Position numbers and translations under genes: made by a program. This document shows positions 1 through 6,973 of a stretch of 36,136 nt of DNA, piece by piece. The DNA comes from Methylococcaceae bacterium (GTDB lineage: Bacteria; Pseudomonadota; Gammaproteobacteria; Methylococcales; Methylomonadaceae): assembly GCA_028748685.1 (NCBI GenBank), contig JAJRDU010000154.1, forward strand, positions 1 to 36,136, in the 5' to 3' direction. Numbering within the stretch: the first letter of the stretch is position 1; each line of letters opens with the position of its first letter. Below the pieces are notes generated by a model. It made no database searches, was not told where the DNA came from, and was given only the letters and a program-made list of their open reading frames with translations.

Positions 1-2
1 CC

Positions 3-491
3 CAGCGCTACTACAAACAGGAACTCGGAAAGACATTCAGATTGAACGACCCCGTCGTCGAGGTGGTGGCCGGACAGCATCCACGCAGCTACTACGAGAA
101 CACTCCCCAGTGGGGCGAGAAATACTGGTATTCGGTGGCCAACATGACTATTGAATTGCAGGATCGGTTCAAGCTGGGTAATCCCGACAATCGCTGGCTG
201 GTCGTCGGCGAAATCAGCGCCGAGGGCGATGGCGCGGGCGGCGGCGCGAATATCGGCTGGGTAATGCTCAGCCAACACGATGCCGACGGCGCGGCGGGGA
301 TAGGCGGCACCATGGAGCGCTGGTATGGCGGCATGGTGCACGAGCTCGGACATGCCTTCGGCCTGCCCGATTCGACGCACACAGACGGCACGCCGATGTC
401 CGCCTCTTTCTACGGCTATCCGAATACCCACTTCAGCGAGGCGCAGAAGAACGCCATCCTGAATGGTCCCTTCGGCAGCTTCCTGTTCTGA
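3..491 (+). CDS. Metzincin-like zinc metalloprotease, 3' part only
   Basis: The reading frame is open from the window edge (first full codon at 3), so the true start lies upstream. The visible part holds the zinc-binding signature HELGHAFGLPD, which fits the metzincin pattern HExxHxxGxxD, with Asp as third zinc ligand instead of the commoner His. About a dozen residues further on, the segment TPMSASFYGYP is a candidate Met-turn, the second hallmark of the clan. The protein ends shortly afterwards, so the catalytic domain is C-terminal. An Asp third ligand is known from snapalysin-type enzymes, but I cannot assign a family from this fragment. Substrate and localisation are unknown; the next gene encodes a secreted glycosidase, so secretion is plausible. 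A TTG at 42 is only the first possible start within the window and I do not treat it as the real one. Confidence 0.75.
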   Translation, partial: QRYYKQELGKTFRLNDPVVEVVAGQHPRSYYENTPQWGEKYWYSVANMTIELQDRFKLGNPDNRWLVVGEISAEGDGAGGGANIGWVMLSQHDADGAAGIGGTMERWYGGMVHELGHAFGLPDSTHTDGTPMSASFYGYPNTHFSEAQKNAILNGPFGSFLF

Positions 492-573
492 TGAGTGGAT
501 GATGACAAAAACGGAATCGCACGGCCTGTCTGCCGGGTAGATATTTCATTTAGAAAATTAACGAGGTTTGAGT

Positions 574-3354
574 ATGTGTGGAACAGAAAGAATAAGGTTC
601 TCGTGGCGACATGCCGCCCTGGCGATGTCCGTCGCCATGTTGGGCATGGGCAGCGTTCGCGCCGCCGATGTGAGGCTGAGCGCGACAGGGGGGAACGGCA
701 AGATAGACTTGTCATGGACGGTAAACGGTAATCTCCGGGGCGTCCAGGTGATGCGCGATACCGATGCCAACCCGTCCGGCCGGCAACGCTTGGCGATTCT
801 CCCCGGCAAGGTGCGCAACTACACCGACAACTCGGTGGCAAATGGGCGCCAATACTGGTATTGGATCAAGTACACCGATACCAACCGAGCCAGCGGCAAT
901 TCGAATGCCGCCAATGCAACGGCCGGCGACAACGGCGGCACCCAGCCCATCGCCGTGAGCGGCGTCACCGTCACGCCGTCGAGCGCATCGCTGTCAATCG
1001 GTTCGACTGCGAACCTCACCGCCAGCGTTCAGCCTACCAACGCCACCAACAAGGGCGTGAGCTGGAGTTCGAGCAATACCGGCGTGGCGACGGTCAACGC
1101 CAACGGCCTTGTCACCGGCGTATCGGCCGGCAACGCCAATGTCACGGTCACGACGGCCGACGGCGGACGCACGGCATCGAGCACCGTCAAGGTCTTGGCC
1201 GCGAATCAGCCACCACCTCAAGGCGACCGTACCGTGGGGGCCATGCTGAATGGTGAACGCCTGAGCGATTTGTCTCTGGCGGCGACAGGCGATTGGAACA
1301 AGTGGGCCGACAAGACCATCAACGTATTCCTGACCGCGGGAATCAATCGTTTGTCCTTCAAGGCCTATACGGGCGACGCTCGCGGCAATGTCCGAATCGA
1401 CTATATCGAGGATGCAAGCGGCACCGGCAAGGCCACCACTTACGAAGCCGAGTCCTCCACCAACACCTTAAGTGGCGCCGCTCGGATAGAGAATGTCGGA
1501 GGTGCATCGGGCGGACGCGCGGCAACCTATATCGGTGCCGGTGCCGGCAATGCGCTGCAATTCAACAATGTCAATGTGCCGGCAAGCGGTAGCTACCGCA
1601 TGGTGGTTGGCTATGCCAATGCCGAGATGGTTGGGGAACACGCCTACAACACCAACGTCGTGGAACGCTATGCGGACATCAGCGTCAATGCTGCCGCCGC
1701 CAAGCGGGTCTACTTCCGCAATACCTTGCAGTGGGACAACTACCAGACAAGGGTAGTCAACGTAGACCTGAGGGCTGGAAACAACACGATTCGATTCGGC
1801 AACGCCGATGCCTACGCGCCGAACATCGATCGCATCGAGATTGCGGCGCCGGTAACGAACGCGACCGCCGCCAACTTCGCGGCGACCTCCGGCATTGCGG
1901 CCGCGCCGCTCGCCGCCGCTGCGGCGGTCGGGGGCGGCTTGCCGCTGCGCGTGGATCTCTCATCGGATACCGGGCCGCTGCGCTATGGCGCAACCGGATC
2001 CCTCTACGCTATGGGCAAGGCCGACGTGCCGTCCGTCAATATGCTTGCGCCTTTACGTCCGCAGGTGATTGCCCAGAAGCCAGAGGGTGGCCTACAGCAT
2101 CCAAGTGGTGACGCAATCAACGTGTCCGAGACGTTTGCACAGGCCGGTGGGCGGGAAATCGAAATCTACATGCAGGACATGTATTCCTCATGGCCCTACG
2201 AAAATCGCGGCATCAACGACTACTTGAACAAGGTGGACGCCATCGCGCACAAGGTGGTCGCATCGCCGCATCCGAACCTGTATTCCTACGTACTATTTAA
2301 CGAGCCTGATTGGATCTGGTACGACACGACCGGTCGACGCCAGGCATTCTTCAACGACTACAAGGCCGTGTACGACCGAGTGAAGTCCATCCATCCTTCG
2401 GCTCGAACGGTCGGCCCCAACCTGGCGGCCTACAATAGTTCCTTCTATCGAAGCTTCCTGATTTTCTGCCGGGACAATCATTGCCTGCCGGATTCGGTTT
2501 CATGGCATGAACTCGGCGACGATTTCTTCGCGGCCTGGTACGACCACTACAACGACTACCGAGCGCTGGAGTCCAGCCTCGGGATAGCGCGACGCGACAT
2601 CGTCATCAACGAATACGGTCGAAGCAGCGGTGACCTGGGCATTCCAGGGCAACAGGTGCAATGGATCGCTCGCTTCGAGACCAGCAAGGTCGATGCCTGC
2701 ATGGCGTACTGGAGCAGCGCCGGCACCTTCGGCGACTTGGTGGCCCAGGATAACTACAACAAGGCGACCGGCGGGTGGTGGGCGCACAAGTGGTACGGCG
2801 AAATGACCGGCCACACGGTGAAGGTCACTCCGCCGAACGAAAGAGCCATGGGTCTCCAGGGAGTGGCGTCGGTGGATGCGGACAAGAAGCAGGCCCGCAT
2901 CCTGTTCGGCGGCTCGACCTCGGCGGATGTGACACTGTCCGGCATTAACGCCGCCCCGTATCTGGGGGACAAGGTACATGTCACCGTATGGGAGACGGCC
3001 GCCACCGGAAGAGCGCCTTCTTCGGGACCCACCTTGAAGCAGGAGGGGGACTACGCCGTCGCCAACGGCGAAATCACGGTTCCGGTGAGCGGAATGAGGG
3101 AGTCATCCGCCTATTTCATGATCGTTACGCCAAACACCGATTTGTCCCAGGCTAGCAACAGCCGACATGAAGCGGAGTATGCGACGCTTTCCGGTTCGGC
3201 GAAGGTCGGATATGGCAGCGGATCGGGCTACTCCGGCACGGCTTATGTCGACGGCTATGGCGCGTCGACCGACGCCGAAACCACTTTCACCATTACCGCC
3301 AAAGACAACGGCTACCATGCGATCAGGTTGCGTTACGCGGCCGGGTCGAACTGA
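574..3354 (+). CDS. Secreted multidomain glycoside hydrolase (clan GH-A, GH39-like) with Ig-like and CBM modules, C-terminus truncated
   Basis: The ATG at 574 follows an ACGAGG ribosome site 7 nt upstream and starts a signal peptide ending near SVRA-AD (about residue 30). Domains in order: a fibronectin-like strand domain (about 30-118), a bacterial Ig-like group 2 domain (about 127-207), a carbohydrate-binding half-module (about 222-282), a CBM6/CBM35-like module beginning TYEAESS (about 288-427), a TIM-barrel glycosidase (about 455-800) and a second CBM6/35-like start, RHEAEYATLSG (about 865-926). Glu577 in NEPDW and Glu680 in INEYGR lie 103 residues apart, as expected for acid/base and nucleophile of clan GH-A; the NEP context suggests GH39 or a relative. 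The last module stops after about 63 residues, half the usual 130, at a TGA beside a 13-bp direct repeat, so the 3' end looks deleted. Substrate is unknown; plant or microbial polysaccharide is a guess. Confidence 0.75.
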   Translation: MCGTERIRFSWRHAALAMSVAMLGMGSVRAADVRLSATGGNGKIDLSWTVNGNLRGVQVMRDTDANPSGRQRLAILPGKVRNYTDNSVANGRQYWYWIKYTDTNRASGNSNAANATAGDNGGTQPIAVSGVTVTPSSASLSIGSTANLTASVQPTNATNKGVSWSSSNTGVATVNANGLVTGVSAGNANVTVTTADGGRTASSTVKVLAANQPPPQGDRTVGAMLNGERLSDLSLAATGDWNKWADKTINVFLTAGINRLSFKAYTGDARGNVRIDYIEDASGTGKATTYEAESSTNTLSGAARIENVGGASGGRAATYIGAGAGNALQFNNVNVPASGSYRMVVGYANAEMVGEHAYNTNVVERYADISVNAAAAKRVYFRNTLQWDNYQTRVVNVDLRAGNNTIRFGNADAYAPNIDRIEIAAPVTNATAANFAATSGIAAAPLAAAAAVGGGLPLRVDLSSDTGPLRYGATGSLYAMGKADVPSVNMLAPLRPQVIAQKPEGGLQHPSGDAINVSETFAQAGGREIEIYMQDMYSSWPYENRGINDYLNKVDAIAHKVVASPHPNLYSYVLFNEPDWIWYDTTGRRQAFFNDYKAVYDRVKSIHPSARTVGPNLAAYNSSFYRSFLIFCRDNHCLPDSVSWHELGDDFFAAWYDHYNDYRALESSLGIARRDIVINEYGRSSGDLGIPGQQVQWIARFETSKVDACMAYWSSAGTFGDLVAQDNYNKATGGWWAHKWYGEMTGHTVKVTPPNERAMGLQGVASVDADKKQARILFGGSTSADVTLSGINAAPYLGDKVHVTVWETAATGRAPSSGPTLKQEGDYAVANGEITVPVSGMRESSAYFMIVTPNTDLSQASNSRHEAEYATLSGSAKVGYGSGSGYSGTAYVDGYGASTDAETTFTITAKDNGYHAIRLRYAAGSN

Positions 3355-3386
3355 AATTGAATCACGCGGCCGGGTCATCCGGCCGC
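3335..3386. repeat. 13-bp direct repeat and 8-bp GC hairpin at the truncated glycosidase end
   Basis: ACGCGGCCGGGTC occurs at 3335-3347 and again at 3364-3376, 29 bp apart. The second copy also forms the left arm of a perfect hairpin, GCGGCCGG (3366-3373) with CCGGCCGC (3379-3386), loop GTCAT. No T-run follows, so it is not a classic intrinsic terminator. The repeat spans the stop codon of the preceding gene. About 25 nt downstream a good ribosome site, AAGAGG, precedes an ATG at 3410 that opens only a 9-codon frame; it may be the start of a deleted gene. Confidence 0.6.
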
Positions 3387-3488
3387 AACCGGACAAGAGG
3401 AGCATCCCAATGTTTAGCGCAGCGGTCGCCGGAATTTAAGAACAAGGTTCATTGTTCCGAGATTACGGCGATCAATGGCTGAGCGGCG

Positions 3489-4034
3489 TCAACAAACGGC
3501 GACGCAGGCCGGGGAAGCAGCGCCGCAACAAGGTGCCTGTCTTTCGATCGCTTCACGAATCTTGTCGGCCAGCCTGTTGATACCACGCTGGCCGACTTTT
3601 TCGTGATTGCCTTTCAGTTCGATGTCAAAGCTTGCGCTCAAGGTTTGAGTCTTCACCCGAATCAAATGCGCCATCAAATAGGAATACAAAAAACTCGGTT
3701 TGCTGTGCTGGCTGACGATGACCCAGTCGGCGCCCAGTTGCTGGCCCAATCGCGCGGCCAGATCGTGAAAGCGAAACAGATAACCGAAACTGGCTTTGGC
3801 CGATTTTTGGCCGTCGGCATCGACCGCAACGATTTCATAGTCTCCTGCCCTGCTCAGTGCCTGGGTTAACAAGGGCGCCATCGATGAGGTACGTCGCAGT
3901 TCGGCCGGGGTATTGGGCATGGACGTCATATCGTTCAGTTCGAAATCCAAAACGGCGATGCGTTGCGCGGCATGGCCATTGCCGGACAGCAGAACCAGCA
4001 ACAGCACCTGGAGGATGGTATTCGGCCTGTTCAT
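3489..4034 (-). CDS. DUF2380/DUF3280-family exported protein
   Basis: 181 residues with a clear signal peptide (hydrophobic LLLVLLS, likely cleavage after GHA near residue 22). The mature part begins with a beta strand IAVLDFELND and continues as an alternating alpha/beta domain, including GADWVIVSQHSK and the helix KIREAI. This pattern matches the family annotated as DUF2380/DUF3280, small periplasmic proteins of unknown function often found in proteobacterial gene sets with regulators of alcohol oxidation; that association is recalled, not checked. A Cys-rich tail (CCG, CVAVC) is unusual and could bind metal or form disulphides. The start codon overlaps the stop of the upstream cupin gene by 4 nt (ATGA), so the two are translationally coupled. 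A periplasmic sensing or binding role beside the divergent kinase is inference. Confidence 0.6.
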   Translation of the reverse strand: MNRPNTILQVLLLVLLSGNGHAAQRIAVLDFELNDMTSMPNTPAELRRTSSMAPLLTQALSRAGDYEIVAVDADGQKSAKASFGYLFRFHDLAARLGQQLGADWVIVSQHSKPSFLYSYLMAHLIRVKTQTLSASFDIELKGNHEKVGQRGINRLADKIREAIERQAPCCGAASPACVAVC

Positions 4035-4474
4035 GAGCTTTTCCCCGTTTGTTTTTCGTACAAGTCGACGAAATCCCGCATGCCGAGTTCGGCGGTCACG
4101 TTCAACTCGTCGTCCAGAATTTCGTAGAACACGCCGTCGCCACCGCGGATGCTGAAATATACGACGACATCCTCATCGCCGCCGCCTTCCCGATGCGGCT
4201 CCTCGCTGGGCTGGCTAGAAGTGTAACGACCGACCGGCCGGATTTCCTTGAGGCTGCCGTCGGCGTGGTAAAGCCTATGTTCACCCTGAATCACGAAGGT
4301 CTTGTTCAATACCTTGTGCCGGTGCAGGACGATCTGCTTACGGGCGGCAAACTTGAACAGCACGTCGACGATTTTGTGGGATTCATCGATGTCCAGGATC
4401 GAATATTGTAAGTGATCGAAACCGGCCAGGGTTTGCCAGTGAATGTGGCTGTCGTCGAAAAGAAAGTGGGGCAT
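4031..4474 (-). CDS. Cupin-fold protein, probable small-molecule or metal sensor
   Basis: 147 residues, no signal peptide, so cytoplasmic. The centre reads as a single cupin barrel: HRH at 51-53, a VIQGEH strand turn at 61-66, then VVVYFSIRGGDGVFYEILDD. In standard cupin motif 1 the HxH is followed by a Glu ligand three to four residues on; here that place holds Asn/Lys (VLNK), so the metal site is incomplete or rebuilt. An acidic, glycine-rich loop (EGGGDED) separates the two halves. It is the first gene of a two-gene minus-strand operon with the DUF2380-like protein and is divergent from the histidine kinase at 4690, with 215 bp of shared upstream DNA. No enzyme activity can be assigned; an anti-sigma-like or ligand-sensing role is possible. 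Confidence 0.55.
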   Translation of the reverse strand: MPHFLFDDSHIHWQTLAGFDHLQYSILDIDESHKIVDVLFKFAARKQIVLHRHKVLNKTFVIQGEHRLYHADGSLKEIRPVGRYTSSQPSEEPHREGGGDEDVVVYFSIRGGDGVFYEILDDELNVTAELGMRDFVDLYEKQTGKSS

Positions 4475-4531
4475 GGATTTATCCTCGTCATTGAATGAGT
4501 AACTGCGATGCTGATCGAAGCTATCGTTAAC

Positions 4532-4604
4532 CGGATTGGTCGACTACAGCTTAAGCGTTGTCCAATCCGCCGTAATCCGATATTTGCCCGTGGAATTCGG
4601 GCAA
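4532..4604. promoter_or_regulatory. Candidate operators in the divergent cupin/kinase promoter region
   Basis: Two inverted repeats lie between the divergent start codons at 4474 and 4690. The first is CGGATTGG (4532-4539) with CCAATCCG (4562-4569), perfect over 8 bp with a 22-nt gap. The second is TTGCCCG (4584-4590) with CGGGCAA (4598-4604), perfect over 7 bp with a 7-nt gap. Centre-to-centre half-site spacing of the second is 14 bp, somewhat more than one helical turn. Either could bind the LuxR-type regulator encoded next door. No consensus for that protein is known to me. Confidence 0.35.
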
Positions 4605-4643
4605 TTTTCCCGCCGTGACCCTTGAGTTTTGTGAATGAGCGCT

Positions 4644-4659
4644 TGGCTCTTAGAATGCA
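4644..4659 (+). promoter_or_regulatory. Candidate sigma-54 (-24/-12) promoter for the kinase/regulator operon
   Basis: The segment reads TGGCTC-N5-ATGCA, which keeps the essential GG and GC pairs exactly 10 nt apart (GG at 4645-4646, GC at 4657-4658). It differs from the TGGCAC-N5-TTGCA consensus at two positions. Predicted transcription start is near 4670, leaving about 20 nt before the ATG at 4690. A sigma-70 reading, TAGAAT at 4651-4656 with TTTGTG 17 nt upstream, overlaps the same bases and cannot be excluded. Confidence 0.25.
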
Positions 4660-4689
4660 GCTATCCCGTATCAACCCTCACAGGCAAAC

Positions 4690-6051
4690 ATGAATCTACA
4701 ACTGCACTTGCTGTCCCGTATCGCGGTGCTTGCCTTGCTGTGCCTGCTGGCGATCGCCTCCTATGCGCTGTTTCAAAGCCACCACCAGTCCGAACAATCC
4801 ACCCGGCAAATGGCCGAATCACTGGGCAAGCAACTGGAATCTCAGCTATTGCTGATCGACGCCGGCATGGGCCTAGTCAACCCGTTTCCGGATTTCGAAC
4901 TATGGAAACAATCCGGCGCTCAGCCCGGCATCTGCCTGGCTTATGCGCCCGCCGGCGATGGCAATTCGCGCCGTCTTTGCACCGGCAGCAAACCAATTGC
5001 GGCCGATTGGCCGGCGAGCTTTGAAAAAACCTATCGGCGGATATTCGATCCCGGATTGCAAGCGGTAAGGCCCATAACCTCCAAGGGCCGAGTCCATGGC
5101 TCGCTGACGGTGACGCCCAGCGCCGAGCTGGAAATTGCCGATGCCTGGAACAAGACCCTGGACCTGATGACCTTGTCCAGCGTCACGGTGTCGGCGGTCT
5201 GCCTGCTGGTGTATCTGAGCATCAGCCGCGCCTTGCGGCCGGCGCAAACCATCGTTTCCGGCGTGGAAGACCTGGAATCGGGTCATCTTGATTTTCGCCT
5301 GCCGTCGTTTGAACTGAAGGAATGGCAACGCATCGCCTCGGCCATCAACCAACTGGCGGCCAGTCAGCAACAACTGCTGGATGAACGCCAAAAGTTGGCG
5401 GTGAAATTGATCGATCTTCAGGAACAAGAACGCCGCTATTTGGCCACGGAGCTGCACGACGAATTCGGACAATGCCTGGCTGCCATCAATGCCCTCGCCT
5501 CCTCCATCAAGCAAACGGCGGAACAACGATCTCCGGACTTGGTAGCCGAAGCCGATCACATCGGCCGAATTACCACTCACATGCTGGAAGGCGTGCGCTG
5601 CCTGCTAGCCCGCTTGCGTCCGGCCGAGTTCGACGAACTGGGCTTGGCGGCCAGCCTCAACAGCCTGGTCGCCGGGTGGAACGGGCGTAGCAGCGGCAAG
5701 ACCCGCTACCATTTGAGCATCGTCGGCGATTGTGCCGTGTTGACGGAGACGCAGGCGCTGGCCTTGTTTCGGATCGCCCAGGAATGCCTGACCAATATCG
5801 CCAAACATGCTTCGGCATCCGCCGTCGGCGTTACATTGACCATCGATGACGAAGCAGCAGTTTTGACCGTAAAAGACGACGGCGTCGCCAGGCAACTGCC
5901 GTTTGCCGATGTCGCCGGCATAGGCTTATTGGGCATCCGCGAACGCGTCAACGCCTTGCACGGACAACTGAAATTGGCGATTGCAGAGCCTTCCGGTTTG
6001 ATCGTCGAAGCCCGGCTGCCGCTGGCAGCCACGACCGAGGCGAGCGCATGA
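4690..6051 (+). CDS. NarX-type sensor histidine kinase (HAMP, HisKA_3, HATPase)
   Basis: 453 residues. A first membrane helix at about 7-29 and a second at about 157-178 enclose a periplasmic sensor region of about 125 residues, with conserved-looking Cys82 and Cys97 that could pair. A HAMP-like linker (about 180-232) leads to the HisKA_3 dimerisation helix with the phosphoacceptor His256 in ATELHDEFGQ. The ATPase domain shows an N box around Asn369 (ECLTNIAKHA) and a G box GIGLLGIRERV. It should phosphorylate the response regulator at 6048, whose start codon overlaps its stop by 4 nt. The signal is unknown. In methanotrophs a kinase called MxaY and a LuxR-type regulator MxaB act in the lanthanide switch, but nothing here proves orthology, so I give no gene symbol. 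Confidence 0.85.
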   Translation: MNLQLHLLSRIAVLALLCLLAIASYALFQSHHQSEQSTRQMAESLGKQLESQLLLIDAGMGLVNPFPDFELWKQSGAQPGICLAYAPAGDGNSRRLCTGSKPIAADWPASFEKTYRRIFDPGLQAVRPITSKGRVHGSLTVTPSAELEIADAWNKTLDLMTLSSVTVSAVCLLVYLSISRALRPAQTIVSGVEDLESGHLDFRLPSFELKEWQRIASAINQLAASQQQLLDERQKLAVKLIDLQEQERRYLATELHDEFGQCLAAINALASSIKQTAEQRSPDLVAEADHIGRITTHMLEGVRCLLARLRPAEFDELGLAASLNSLVAGWNGRSSGKTRYHLSIVGDCAVLTETQALALFRIAQECLTNIAKHASASAVGVTLTIDDEAAVLTVKDDGVARQLPFADVAGIGLLGIRERVNALHGQLKLAIAEPSGLIVEARLPLAATTEASA

Positions 6052-6707
6052 TCGGCATTTTATTGGTCGACGACCACGCCATCGTCCGCGAAGGTTACCG
6101 CGCCTTGCTGGCCAAACAACCTGGCTTGCAAGTAGTTGCGGAAGCCGGCGACGGCGCTCGGGCCTATCAATTATTCAAGGAACTTCAGCCGGATTTGACG
6201 ATTACCGATATTTCCCTGCCCGGCAGCAGCGGCCTGGAACTGATAGCCCGCATCAAACAACGCCAGGCCGACGCCAAAATCCTGGTGTTCAGCATGCATC
6301 AAAATCCCGGTTTCGCCGCCCAAGCCCTGCGGGCCGGCGCCTTGGGCTACGTCACCAAAAGCAGTCCACCCGAGGAACTGCTGCGGGCGATACGGGAGGT
6401 CCAAGCCGGCCGACACGTCTTGAGCGCCGACATCGCCCAGACCCTGGCGCTGGAAAAACTCGGCGGCGAGCGCATCGCGCTGGAGACCTTGACGGTGCGG
6501 GAATTCGAGATTCTGCGTCTCTTGGTCGACGGGCGAAGCACCGACGACATCGCCAAGACCCTCAACATCAGCCCGAAAACGGTCGGCAACTGCCATTATC
6601 TGATCAAACGCAAACTCGGCGTCGCCAGCGATATAGAGCTGACGCGACTGGCGATCAAATTGAATGTGCTGGATCTTTTGGAGCTATCCGGCTTGCCGCC
6701 GACTTGA
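6048..6707 (+). CDS. LuxR/NarL-family response regulator
   Basis: 219 residues with a receiver domain (1-120) and a LuxR-type helix-turn-helix (about 150-210). Acidic pocket Asp8-Asp9, phosphoacceptor Asp54 (LTITDISLPG) and the conserved Lys104 (YVTKSS) are all present, so phosphorylation should work. The DNA-binding part contains TVREFEILRLLVDGRSTDDIAKTLNISPKTV, in which the recognition helix follows DDIAKTLNIS. It overlaps the kinase stop by 4 nt and is therefore coupled to it. Its targets are unknown; the palindromes at 4532-4604 in the shared divergent promoter are natural candidates. The 266 bp between this gene and mutS hold no further gene that I can support. Confidence 0.88.
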   Translation: MIGILLVDDHAIVREGYRALLAKQPGLQVVAEAGDGARAYQLFKELQPDLTITDISLPGSSGLELIARIKQRQADAKILVFSMHQNPGFAAQALRAGALGYVTKSSPPEELLRAIREVQAGRHVLSADIAQTLALEKLGGERIALETLTVREFEILRLLVDGRSTDDIAKTLNISPKTVGNCHYLIKRKLGVASDIELTRLAIKLNVLDLLELSGLPPT

Positions 6708-6973
6708 TATTCACCAAGTGAAATGGGTTCTGACAGTCAAAAAACCGACCCGATGCTGTCTCCGACAACAATCGTTTAATTGGCTGAGCAGCGTTGGATG
6801 GCAGTCGGCCGTCAAACGACTAATAAAATGAATTTCATTCTGTAACGGAAGCTTTATCCTTCAAACGAAGCAACTGCAATTGTTCCCGTTCGTCTACGAT
6901 ACTCGGTTAAGCCGGCAAGCGGGGTATAAATCCGAAGGCGATAAATCCGCCGATTTTCGTTAAAATATCGGGC

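Noticed and set aside
4690-6707. Naming the kinase and regulator mxaY/mxaB
   Set aside because: The domain types fit, but many methanotroph two-component pairs share them and no diagnostic residue was identified.
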